DNA of 14,845 nt from Bacteroidales bacterium. GTDB lineage: Bacteria > Bacteroidota > Bacteroidia > Bacteroidales > ML635J-15. The translations under genes were made by a program, and so were the position numbers. Within the stretch, counting starts at the first letter, position 1; every line of letters begins with the position of its first letter. The notes beneath the pieces were generated by a model. The model did not search any database and was not told where the DNA came from. It saw nothing but the letters and a program-made list of their open reading frames with translations. Shown one piece after another: positions 6,125 to 13,299 of this stretch. The stretch covers positions 1 to 14,845 of the forward strand of contig SLSH01000276.1 of assembly GCA_007130555.1 (NCBI GenBank), in the 5' to 3' direction.

Positions 6125-7669
6125 TTATAAATCGGTAATAGCATCGGTTTCGGGATTATACTCAACTTCATAGACATTAAAAATTTCCGTAAACCAGTCT
6201 AATCTTTTTTCTCCCCAGTATTTTATAAATTTTAATCTTAAATTATTATTTATTTCGATATCTCCCATAACGGGAATTTCGTTTTCATCAATTATTATAT
6301 TGGTTAAATCGGTACCCATCACTAAAACCGGATTGGATTTTAAAATTGAGTCGGGAACATTTAAAATCTCTTTTTTTAATTCTTCAAGTTTTACGGGTAC
6401 TAAGTCTTTTCCGCGATAATCAACAGATTCATGATCCCACACAACATATTCAATAAAGTCATGTCTGCCAAGCGAATATACGGGATATTTATTTTTTCTG
6501 TAAACAGCGACAGAATTATAATACGGTTCAGGTATTGTTAAGATGGTTTTATCAGGATATTTTTCATCTAAATATTCAGCCACTTTATCGGCATACGAAA
6601 TAGGGGCATAATCGTAATTCAAAACCTGAACACGCATTAAATATCCCGAATATAAAAGAACAGGAATTAATAAATAATACCATTTTATGTTAAATTTGAT
6701 ACCAATGTTCTTGTATAGTAGAAAACAAAAGGCTAATAAAGAAAAATAAAGGAAAAAATAATGATAATACGCTACGTATTTTACTATATCAAGAAAAATA
6801 TAAGATAAAAAAACAAATGCTACCGAAATCAAAAATACAATTAATGCTTTGCGGTTTATCTCCCATGATTTACCGATTAAATATATTATAAACGGAGGTA
6901 GTATCAGAATAAGCAGGTATGTTAATTCCAGATAGAAAATATGTTTGATAATTTTATTTAATAGTAATATAAAACCATAAATCGAAATTTCAGTATTCCA
7001 TCCTTTTAATCCGTAAATCAAATCGTCCGGTGGTAGTAATTGTAATACTGCAAGAATAATTCCCGCAACGGGGATTATATGAAGCCATAGGTTATATTTT
7101 TCTTTATTAACATATTTTATTAAAGAATAATAAATCCAAAAAGAAACAGCTATTGATATGACTAGTACGTGTAGCTGCATCAGGAGAAAAATCAAAATAA
7201 AAACCAAATAATCCTTTTTATAATAAATACTTCTGATAAGCATAGCTAGAAAGAGCAGTACGAGAATATATTGTCTGATAAATATAAAGTGCCATAATAC
7301 ATTGAGTTGAACAAGAAAAATAATTTTGATAATCATGGGTGCTTCTATCCTGAATATCAAATACCAAATAAATAATACAACAAATAAATAATGTATTATG
7401 GTTACGCTTACAGGATTTATTTCGAAAATGTGTGATACAGACCACAGTAGGACATACCACAGACCCGTAGTGCCTTCATAAGCAAAAGTAGATACCAGAT
7501 TCCAGAAACAGGGATTTGATTGTACTATTAAAATCATTTGAGATTCGTCCCTTTCCAGTACATGATTGAATTTTAGCCAGGCTAGTAAAATCGAGAAAAA
7601 TACTAAAACGGAATATTTGAATAAATTTGATTCAAAGCCTTTGTTTATAAACGACAGCATTTTGTACAT
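6125..7669 (-). CDS. GT-C-type membrane glycosyltransferase (putative)
   Basis: The 514-residue protein has about ten hydrophobic helices in its first 345 residues and then a soluble C-terminal domain of about 170 residues, probably periplasmic. The first loop has Asp41-Glu42 (LERDESQ), where GT-C glycosyltransferases (GT39/ArnT/PMT-like) carry their acidic catalytic motif. It is followed by YEGTTGLWYVLLW (64-76), similar to the EGHPPLWYLLLW block of many uncharacterised bacterial members. Such enzymes transfer a sugar from a polyprenyl-phosphate donor to a lipid or protein outside the inner membrane; donor and acceptor cannot be told. A later Met at codon 4 could be the true start. It is the first gene of a pair with the dipeptidase and diverges from kynU. 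Confidence 0.65.
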   Translation of the reverse strand: MYKMLSFINKGFESNLFKYSVLVFFSILLAWLKFNHVLERDESQMILIVQSNPCFWNLVSTFAYEGTTGLWYVLLWSVSHIFEINPVSVTIIHYLFVVLFIWYLIFRIEAPMIIKIIFLVQLNVLWHFIFIRQYILVLLFLAMLIRSIYYKKDYLVFILIFLLMQLHVLVISIAVSFWIYYSLIKYVNKEKYNLWLHIIPVAGIILAVLQLLPPDDLIYGLKGWNTEISIYGFILLLNKIIKHIFYLELTYLLILILPPFIIYLIGKSWEINRKALIVFLISVAFVFLSYIFLDIVKYVAYYHYFFLYFSLLAFCFLLYKNIGIKFNIKWYYLLIPVLLYSGYLMRVQVLNYDYAPISYADKVAEYLDEKYPDKTILTIPEPYYNSVAVYRKNKYPVYSLGRHDFIEYVVWDHESVDYRGKDLVPVKLEELKKEILNVPDSILKSNPVLVMGTDLTNIIIDENEIPVMGDIEINNNLRLKFIKYWGEKRLDWFTEIFNVYEVEYNPETDAITDL

Positions 7670-7713
7670 GACAAATATTGAATAAGTTTATATAATTATA
7701 TTGCAAAAAAAAA

Positions 7714-7745
7714 CAAATATATCGCATAATAAAAAAAATATTCAA
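7714..7745 (-). promoter_or_regulatory. Possible promoter of the glycosyltransferase-dipeptidase unit
   Basis: TATATTTG (7714-7721, minus strand) fits the -7 TAnnTTTG box perfectly; a TTG lies 21 bases upstream (7743-7745), two bases more than in the OMP promoter. The leader to the start codon at 7669 would be about 38 bases. The kynU gene diverges from the same spacer and has a TATTTTTG (7746-7753, plus strand) but no matching -33 box. Confidence 0.35.
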
Positions 7746-7773
7746 TATTTTTGATTTTTTTAAATTTACTGCT

Positions 7774-9060
7774 ATGTGTAATTTTGAGCCGACATTAGAA
7801 TTTGCAAGAGATCTGGATAAAAAAGATGTGTTAGCTTCGTTCAGAAATCGTTTTATTATTCCCGAAAATACAATTTATATGGATGGAAATTCTTTGGGAT
7901 TAATGCCTGAAGACAGCGAAGCGTCAATAAAAAGAGTATTAAATGAATGGAAAAATCTTGCAATAAGAGGGTGGTTAGAAGCCAATCCGCCATGGTTCTA
8001 CTTGCCCGAAAAAATCGGAGCAATGTGTGCTCCGCTGGTAGGAGGGGAGCCCGAAGAACTTATTGTAACAGGAAGCACTACCGTAAATATTTATTCCGTT
8101 TTAAGTTCATTTTATAAACCGCAGGGAAAAAAGAAAAAAATCCTTGCCGATAAGATTACTTTCCCTTCGGATATATATGCAATAAAAAGCTTTTTGAAAT
8201 TAAAAGGAATGGACGAAAATACGGATTTGGTTTTTGTTGACAGTGAAGACGGAAAAACATTGTCCGAAGAGAAAATCTGTGAAATGATGACAGATGAAAT
8301 CGCAATTGTATTTCTGCCTTCGGTTTTGTACAGAAGCGGACAATTATTAGATATTCCTTATCTTACAAAGAAAGCTCATGAAAAAAATATCCCGATTGGA
8401 TTTGATTGCTGTCATTCGGCAGGAGTAGTACCTCACAAATTTAGTGAGAATGGCGTTGATTTTGCAGTATGGTGCAGTTATAAATATCTTAATGCAGGTC
8501 CGGGGGCAAGCGCATTTATCTATATAAATAAAAAACATTTTGACAAAACTCCGGGAATGACAGGTTGGTTCGGATATAATAAAGAAAAGCAGTTTGAAAT
8601 GTCTTATGAATTTGAACATGAAAAATCTGCAGGAGGATGGCAAATTTCAACACCTGCATTATTAAGTACTGCTCCCGTAGAGGGTTCATTAAAAATCTTT
8701 GAGGAAGCAGGAATTGAACGAATAAGAGAAAAATCAAAAATGCTGACTTCTTATCTCGTTTATCTTATAAATATTTTTAATAATCAACAATATGGCTATA
8801 ATATCGGAACACCTATTGACCCCGAAAAACGCAGCGGACATATCGCCATAGAACACAAAACAGAAGCATGGAGAATATGCGAAGCTTTGAAAAATAAAAA
8901 TATAATACCCGATTTCAGAATGCCCGATATTGTGCGAATTGCTCCGGTTGCATTGTATAATACATTCGAAGAAGTATGGATTGTTGCAAGGGAGTTGAAA
9001 AAAATAATAGATAATAAGGAATATTTAAAGTATTCTGAAAACATTAAATCCGTTTCGTAA
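7774..9060 (+). CDS. kynU: Kynureninase
   Basis: The 428-residue protein is a fold-type I PLP enzyme with the kynureninase signature set. IYMDGNSLGLMP (34-45) is at the N-terminus, PSDIYA (131-136) is in the middle, DCCHSAG (211-217) has the PLP-contacting Asp211 and His214, and SYKYLNAGPGA (235-245) has the Schiff-base Lys237. GWFG (264-267) and QISTPALLS (290-298) follow. Length is normal for the family (about 400-460). It splits kynurenine or 3-hydroxykynurenine into alanine and (hydroxy)anthranilate in the cytoplasm, in tryptophan breakdown or quinolinate/NAD synthesis. Tryptophan dioxygenase, kynurenine monooxygenase and 3-hydroxyanthranilate dioxygenase are not in the window, so the pathway branch cannot be decided. 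An SGNH hydrolase follows after 2 bases. Confidence 0.95.
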   Translation: MCNFEPTLEFARDLDKKDVLASFRNRFIIPENTIYMDGNSLGLMPEDSEASIKRVLNEWKNLAIRGWLEANPPWFYLPEKIGAMCAPLVGGEPEELIVTGSTTVNIYSVLSSFYKPQGKKKKILADKITFPSDIYAIKSFLKLKGMDENTDLVFVDSEDGKTLSEEKICEMMTDEIAIVFLPSVLYRSGQLLDIPYLTKKAHEKNIPIGFDCCHSAGVVPHKFSENGVDFAVWCSYKYLNAGPGASAFIYINKKHFDKTPGMTGWFGYNKEKQFEMSYEFEHEKSAGGWQISTPALLSTAPVEGSLKIFEEAGIERIREKSKMLTSYLVYLINIFNNQQYGYNIGTPIDPEKRSGHIAIEHKTEAWRICEALKNKNIIPDFRMPDIVRIAPVALYNTFEEVWIVARELKKIIDNKEYLKYSENIKSVS

Positions 9061-9062
9061 AA

Positions 9063-9674
9063 ATGAATAAAATTATACGTTATTTACCACTGGGAGATTC
9101 ATATACCATAGGAGAAATGGTTGAAGAACATGAAAGATGGCCAAACATACTCGTAGAAAATTTAAAAGAAAAAGGTATTAATATTGAACTAATTGAAAAT
9201 CCTGCAGTTACAGGATATACAACAAATGATGTAATTAAAAAACAACTCCCTATTCTTTATCAGTATAAACCGGATTTTTCAAGTTTGCTGATAGGTGTTA
9301 ATGATTGGGTGCAAGGCGTTTCGGATATAATATTCCGAAATAATTTGGTATATATTATTGATAATATGTTGTCGATACTAAAAACCTGCAATAGAATTAT
9401 TATAATAAATATTCCTGATTTCAGCAAAACTCCCGAAGGACATAAATATGCAAAAGGAAGAAATATAACAGAAGGTATTTCTCATTTTAATAGTATTATC
9501 AAAGAAGTTACAGATAAAAAGAAATTGAAAATGCTTAATGTGTTTGATATTTCTCAAAAAGGAGAAAAAGACTTAACTTACATCACCTCTGACGGGCTAC
9601 ATCCGTCAGGAAAACAATATAAAGAATGGGAAAAACGAATTTTTGAGGTAGCTTATAATTATTTATCGGTTTAA
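9063..9674 (+). CDS. SGNH/GDSL-family hydrolase, paired with kynU
   Basis: The 203-residue protein has the four blocks of SGNH hydrolases: GDSYT with nucleophile Ser13 (block I), TGYTT with Gly51 (block II), LIGVND with Asn80 (block III) and SDGLHPSG with Asp177 and His180 (block V). No signal peptide is seen, so it is probably cytoplasmic. The family cleaves esters, thioesters and some amides, so the substrate is not set by sequence. It starts 2 bases after the kynU stop and is certainly in the same transcript. That suggests a linked substrate; one guess is N-formylkynurenine, which must be deformylated before kynureninase acts. This is inference only. Its 3' end overlaps the convergent lpxH by 12 bases. 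Confidence 0.85.
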   Translation: MNKIIRYLPLGDSYTIGEMVEEHERWPNILVENLKEKGINIELIENPAVTGYTTNDVIKKQLPILYQYKPDFSSLLIGVNDWVQGVSDIIFRNNLVYIIDNMLSILKTCNRIIIINIPDFSKTPEGHKYAKGRNITEGISHFNSIIKEVTDKKKLKMLNVFDISQKGEKDLTYITSDGLHPSGKQYKEWEKRIFEVAYNYLSV

Positions 9675-10445
9675 TTTGGCAGGATAATATTCCATTTTTA
9701 ATTTATCCCCGTCAAAAACAGCATACGAAAAATTATTTATCCAGTCCCCTAAATTAGTAAAAATACTGTTGTTTTTTAGTTCATATTGAAACGGGATATG
9801 TCTATGTCCGAAAATAAAATAATCAATATGTTCTTTTTCCAGAACCGTTTTGGCATATTTTACAAGCCATTCATTATCGGGAATAATTGTCTTTGGATAT
9901 TTGTGCCTTCTTCTGCTACTTGATGACCACGAATTTGCAAATTTTATTCCGCAATCAGGATGAATAATTCTGAATAAAAACTGATAGTATTTATTGGTAA
10001 ATATTTTCTTTAAAAAATTGTATGATTTGTCATAAGGTCCAAGCGCATCCCCATGTGCAATGTAGAGTTTTTTATTATTAATATTTATGATTTGCGGAGA
10101 ATGAAAAACACTTAATCCTATTTCATCTCTTAAATAACCGAAAGTCCAGATATCATGATTGCCGGTAAAGTAATAAACAGGAATTCCGCTGTCGGCAATT
10201 TCACATACCTTTCCTAAAAAACGGGTAAATCCTTTCGGAATTACTCTTTTATACTCAAACCAAAAATCAAAAATGTCGCCCATTAAATATATTGCCGAAG
10301 CATCTTGCTTAACTTCATCAAGCCACTGAGCTACCAGTTTTTCGCGAAAATCACTTGGATATTTCTCAATATCCGCCCCAAGATGAATATCCGAAATAAA
10401 ATATATTTTTAGTTTTTGTTCCAATTTGTTAAATAAATTTCCCAA
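9663..10445 (-). CDS. lpxH: UDP-2,3-diacylglucosamine diphosphatase LpxH
   Basis: The protein (260 residues from the TTG at 10445) has the calcineurin-like metallophosphoesterase blocks in LpxH order: SDIHLG (Asp19, His21), GDIFDFWFEY (Asp57), GNHD (Asn96, His97), HGD (His131) and GHRH (His214, His216). The DFWFEY segment separates LpxH from other members. It cleaves UDP-2,3-diacylglucosamine to lipid X and UMP on the cytoplasmic face of the inner membrane, a step of lipid A synthesis. No ATG is available at the 5' end. The TTG at 10445 lies inside a good -7 promoter box, so the TTG at 10424 (giving MEQKLKIYFISD) may be the real start when that promoter is used. The thioredoxin-fold gene ends 47 bases upstream on the same strand. 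Confidence 0.93.
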   Translation of the reverse strand: MGNLFNKLEQKLKIYFISDIHLGADIEKYPSDFREKLVAQWLDEVKQDASAIYLMGDIFDFWFEYKRVIPKGFTRFLGKVCEIADSGIPVYYFTGNHDIWTFGYLRDEIGLSVFHSPQIININNKKLYIAHGDALGPYDKSYNFLKKIFTNKYYQFLFRIIHPDCGIKFANSWSSSSRRRHKYPKTIIPDNEWLVKYAKTVLEKEHIDYFIFGHRHIPFQYELKNNSIFTNLGDWINNFSYAVFDGDKLKMEYYPAKLNR

Positions 10446-10473
10446 ATATAAGGCAAATCAATCTTTTTACAAG
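10443..10473 (-). promoter_or_regulatory. Promoter match overlapping the 5' end of lpxH
   Basis: CTTG (10470-10473), 19 bases, then TATATTTG (10443-10450) on the minus strand: the -7 box is perfect and the -33 box matches 3 of 4. The predicted start of transcription near 10436 lies downstream of the TTG at 10445, which would leave the TTG at 10424 as the usable start codon. Confidence 0.4.
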
Positions 10474-10492
10474 AAAATATTTATATAATTAT

Positions 10493-11713
10493 TTATAAAT
10501 ACGGATTTAATCCGATTATATCTGTCATTTCTGCCTCAAATTCTTTTAGATTAACATTAATAGCAACAATTTTACCTTCTTTATCAATTAAAAAATTCAA
10601 CGGAATTGTATTAAATCCATAAACCCGCGTTACCGAACTTTCCCACATTTTAAAATCGCATACATGAGTCCATTCGTTTATACCGTCTTTAATTATTGTA
10701 TTTTTCCAGTTAGTTTTGTCCGAATCTAATGAAACCTGAATAATTTCCAGATTTTTATCTTTAAACTTATGATATATTTTTTTCAGATATTTTGCATCTT
10801 CACGACTTTTATTACTCCATGATGCCCAAAAATGCAGCAGAACAAAATTACCTTTAAATTGAGATAATTTTACCGTTTTATTATCAATGCTTTCTAATAT
10901 AAAATCAGGAGCCTCATCTCCAGGTTTCAGCCTAACATTATCGCGAAGAATTTGTTGCTGATGTAGTTTATACTTGGTAAAATCCGACATAAGTAATTTT
11001 GTCTGCTCAAGGTCAGGATGATACTTTTCCAGTGAATTTAAGGCAAATTCAAAAATTTCAAAATCATTTTCAATACTCAAAATAGGACTTGTAAGGATAT
11101 ATTGATGTAATGCGGCATAAATTACCGGAGATGTATGGTTTGTTTTTATAAAATCAGATAAATAGGCTCTATCTCCAATGTATAATGAATCGGAAATACT
11201 CATTAATTCAATCCTTAATGAATCCATATTTATATCGGGATTTTCAATGTAAACTGAAAAAACATTTCTTAATTCATTTAATCTTTCAGTGCTTTCAATA
11301 AGTCTTAAATTCATTTCCCTTAGCAAAATACAATCTTCCGAACCTTCTATAGTATATGTTTTTGGTACAATAGGATATTCAGCTGTAATAATAATTGTAT
11401 CGCCGTGATTCAGAAATAAATGAACAATATTGTTTTCGTCAATTCTTAATCTGTAAAAAGTTTTCTTTATTGAATCCTGTTCAATTAAAAAATTACCATT
11501 TTTATCTGTTTTTATTGTTTTAATCTCATATATCTTTGTAGCTAAAATCTGTTCAAGTACAACAGTTTTGTTTTTTGCATTAATTATTTGTCCTTTAATT
11601 ATCGTTTTTTCAACTTCTTTATCTTCAAAACTTTTACAGGAACAGAAAAGCGTAATAATTAAAATAACTATTACGGATATTGATAAACTTAATATTGTAT
11701 ATCCTTTTTGCAT
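10493..11713 (-). CDS. TlpA-like thioredoxin-fold lipoprotein without CXXC cysteines
   Basis: The 406-residue protein begins with a lipoprotein-type signal (hydrophobic segment, then FCSCKS; Cys26 is the likely lipidated residue). Residues 35-125 form a beta-rich domain like DUF4369 (KGQIINAKNKTVVLEQ), followed by a helical linker. A C-terminal AhpC/TSA-TlpA thioredoxin domain starts at KPGDEAPDF (263) and includes VKLSQFKGNFVLLHFWASW and the cis-Pro block NTIPLNFLID (Pro371). In TlpA/ResA proteins WASW is followed by CPPC; here it is Ser300-Asn-Lys-Ser303, so both redox cysteines are missing and classic thiol-disulfide activity is not expected. It probably sits in the periplasm as a structural or binding protein, or a degenerate paralogue. 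lpxH follows 47 bases downstream. Confidence 0.85.
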   Translation of the reverse strand: MQKGYTILSLSISVIVILIITLFCSCKSFEDKEVEKTIIKGQIINAKNKTVVLEQILATKIYEIKTIKTDKNGNFLIEQDSIKKTFYRLRIDENNIVHLFLNHGDTIIITAEYPIVPKTYTIEGSEDCILLREMNLRLIESTERLNELRNVFSVYIENPDINMDSLRIELMSISDSLYIGDRAYLSDFIKTNHTSPVIYAALHQYILTSPILSIENDFEIFEFALNSLEKYHPDLEQTKLLMSDFTKYKLHQQQILRDNVRLKPGDEAPDFILESIDNKTVKLSQFKGNFVLLHFWASWSNKSREDAKYLKKIYHKFKDKNLEIIQVSLDSDKTNWKNTIIKDGINEWTHVCDFKMWESSVTRVYGFNTIPLNFLIDKEGKIVAINVNLKEFEAEMTDIIGLNPYL

Positions 11714-11867
11714 TTGTTGTAAAAATAATAAAACATAAATATAACAACTATTTTTAATTTTTATTATTTGTAATTATTAGAAGTCCCCTTAAAGTTTCGC
11801 AGGTATATATATATATATGTACGGTATAATTCGTTTTGTCATAGCTTGTCCCGTTTTGTCTTGTTTT

Positions 11868-11907
11868 TTATAACCCGTACCGGCGATTCGCTTGTTACGG
11901 GTTATAA
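11868..11907. repeat. Hairpin with 12-bp perfect stem
   Basis: TTATAACCCGTA (11868-11879) pairs perfectly with TACGGGTTATAA (11896-11907) across a 16-base loop. It lies between the divergent-side start of the thioredoxin-like gene and the 3' end of the small secreted protein gene. No U-run follows directly, so it is not a clear terminator; it may be part of an intergenic repeat. Confidence 0.7.
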
Positions 11908-11915
11908 ATCTGTAA

Positions 11916-12000
11916 CACACTTCGGCAGTCACACTTCGGCAAGCTTATTTCGACTCCGCTCAACACAACGCAGTACATCGCAGTACATCGCAGTACGTCG
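11916..12000. repeat. Short direct and tandem repeats
   Basis: CACACTTCGGCA occurs twice (11916-11927, 11930-11941). Further on CAGTACATCG occurs three times in tandem at 11971-12000, the third copy with one change. TTTCGACTCCGCTCAACACA lies between them and looks like the TTCGACTxCGCTCA motif seen in intergenic repeats of Bacteroidota. The unit length and absence of unique spacers exclude a CRISPR array. Confidence 0.75.
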
Positions 12001-12101
12001 CTTACAGTGTCAGATTATCGTAAATATTGAAGTCTTGTATCAAAGGTAAAAAATCGAATAACGCAAAGTTTTACACCTCCACAGCGGGGTAGTTTACTAT
12101 C

Positions 12102-12458
12102 TCAGACTTGGTCTGTAAAAAATAAATATACATTGTCTTTATTAAAATCATTTACAGTTAAATGAAATTCTCCGTTCTTATAAACAAAATAATTGTAAGT
12201 TTTTCCCGTAATATTGCTTAAAGGATAATTAATTACAAATTTGCTGTTACACTTCCATAAAGCATATTCCCCTTTTGTTGATATCAGATGCATATATGCA
12301 TGATTATTTTTTGCATAAGGTAAAAATAATTTTCCGACATTATTATAATTTGCCACCTCAACTTCAGATTTATTTTCAGCAGATTGCTCCGCATTTACCG
12401 AATAAGAATTAAGAACTGTTCCTAATAAAACCGAGATTAAAATTACTGTTGTTTTCAT
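12102..12458 (-). CDS. Small secreted protein of unknown function
   Basis: The 118-residue product has a clear signal peptide (MKTTVILISVLLGTVLNSYS, probable cleavage after VNA at residue 23), leaving a mature protein of about 95 residues. The mature part has no recognised family: a polar start, then alternating hydrophobic and polar residues (KLFLPYAK, AYMHLISTKGEYALWKC, NYFVYKNGEFHLTVND) compatible with a small beta-sheet fold, and a single cysteine (so no internal disulfide). It lies alone between two repeat-rich spacers. The ATG is preceded by an A/T-rich leader. It is probably exported to the periplasm. It could be species-specific. Confidence 0.6.
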   Translation of the reverse strand: MKTTVILISVLLGTVLNSYSVNAEQSAENKSEVEVANYNNVGKLFLPYAKNNHAYMHLISTKGEYALWKCNSKFVINYPLSNITGKTYNYFVYKNGEFHLTVNDFNKDNVYLFFTDQV

Positions 12459-12610
12459 AATCGTATTTTTTTTTAGTTTAACATTTTTTTACCCGCATGA
12501 CGTTTTAGTGGGAAATTAATTAGTTAATGAAATGTTAAAATTTTATTTTTTGATTTTTAATACTGTGGTAAGTTTAGTTTTGATAAGATTTTTATCGTGC
12601 TGTTTTTTTT

Positions 12611-12676
12611 GTTTTGTCATAGCTTGTCCTGATTTATCGGGAAATTTGCAAAAAAAAGCAAATTTCTCGACAAAAC
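12611..12676. repeat. Nested hairpin containing a shared 19-bp repeat
   Basis: The outer arms GTTTTGTC (12611-12618) and GACAAAAC (12669-12676) are inverted repeats. Inside, GAAATTTGC (12641-12649) pairs perfectly with GCAAATTTC (12658-12666) around a loop of eight A, with TCG/CGA extending the stem past one mismatch. The left side contains GTTTTGTCATAGCTTGTCC, which is also present at 11833-11851. Confidence 0.7.
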
Positions 12677-12699
12677 AGGTGTTATGTGTTCTTTATTAC

Positions 12700-13006
12700 C
12701 CCCCACTCACTCGGATTACAAATCCGAGCGAGTCGGTGTATTTTGAGGGAGAGGGATTGTCAGCAAGATTTGGCAGATTTCTCCTCCTTCCTGTGTCAGG
12801 GGTCGAAAAGACCGGACCAAAGTGGTTATAGTCGGCGACGTTTCGCCATGCTCTAAATACAAGTTTGCCCGACGTCGCCGACAGCACACACCACCGAACG
12901 AGTCATTTCGACGACCACGACTGTTAAGGCGTGGGAGGAGAAATCTGTTGTATTTGCTTGTCAGGTATAAATTATCCGATATTTTTTTCCCCCACTCACT
13001 CGGATT
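12700..13006. repeat. Nested inverted-repeat element bounded by 18-bp direct repeats
   Basis: CCCCCACTCACTCGGATT occurs at 12700-12717 and 12989-13006. Between them are three nested inverted repeats: CAGATTTCTCCTCC (12774-12787) with GGAGGAGAAATCTG (12934-12947), 14 bp and perfect; GGTCGAAAAGAC (12801-12812) with GTCATTTCGACG (12902-12913), imperfect; and GTCGGCGACGT (12831-12841) with ACGTCGCCGAC (12872-12882), 11 bp and perfect. The left direct repeat also forms its own hairpin (12705-12733, 12 paired bases with one mismatch, 3-base loop). The TCATTTCGAC and GGAGGAGAAATCTG blocks resemble intergenic repeats widespread in Bacteroidota. No coding capacity was seen; it behaves like a small non-autonomous palindromic element. 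Confidence 0.75.
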
Positions 13007-13045
13007 TGCAATTGAGTGATACCGGAAAAAACCAAATAACAAGCA

Positions 13046-13110
13046 AAGATTAACGAATAACGAATGATTATTTTTAAGCAATCCTTCTTAAATCAAAAAT
13101 CGTTAATCTT
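13046..13110. repeat. 11-bp inverted repeat upstream of ribF
   Basis: AAGATTAACGA (13046-13056) and TCGTTAATCTT (13100-13110) are perfect inverted copies separated by 43 bases. They lie at the right edge of the repeat island and could be another element end; there is no evidence of regulation. Confidence 0.6.
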
Positions 13111-13299
13111 GTTCGGTATTCAATTTTTATCTGACAAATACCGGTCGAGTTATTAGAGCGGGAGCAAGATTGCATCTTATGATAGCGGAGTAAGAAATTT
13201 TTGTAATTATTTTATGTCATTGAACAGAAAACAAAATATTATAAGTTTTATTACTGCAAAAAAATATAAAATATGTAAATTTGTGCAAAATTTTTTAAT

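Larger units (their letters stand above)
11714..12101. other. Gene-poor spacer with repeats
   Basis: No credible gene was found in these 388 bases; the short open frame on the plus strand consists of repeat sequence. The spacer holds a run of alternating T and A at 11804-11819, a 12-bp-stem hairpin, two copies of a 12-mer and three copies of a 10-mer, listed separately where distinct. It also holds GTTTTGTCATAGCTTGTCC (11833-11851), which occurs again at 12611-12629. The sequence is richer in G+C than the flanking genes and resembles the intergenic repeat litter of many Bacteroidota. Confidence 0.7.
12459..13299. other. Repeat-rich spacer without credible genes
   Basis: These 841 bases hold no reading frame that looks like a protein: the open frames found here cross the inverted repeats and have cysteine/arginine-rich, low-quality translations. 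The content is a series of hairpins and a nested inverted-repeat element (12700-13006), then an 11-bp inverted repeat at 13046-13110. AT-rich sequence before ribF includes TAAATTTG (13276-13283), a perfect -7 box with only a weak -33 partner. Confidence 0.65.

Noticed and set aside
11971..12000. CRISPR-like tandem repeats
   Set aside because: The 10-base units are adjacent with no unique spacers and no cas genes are present; a simple tandem repeat fits.
12532..12831. Plus-strand open frame with a hydrophobic start
   Set aside because: It runs through the hairpins and the nested inverted-repeat element; the translation is low-complexity and then basic, with no family likeness.
12716..13081. 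Minus-strand open frame of 121 codons
   Set aside because: It covers the same inverted repeats; the arginine-rich translation comes from repeat sequence.
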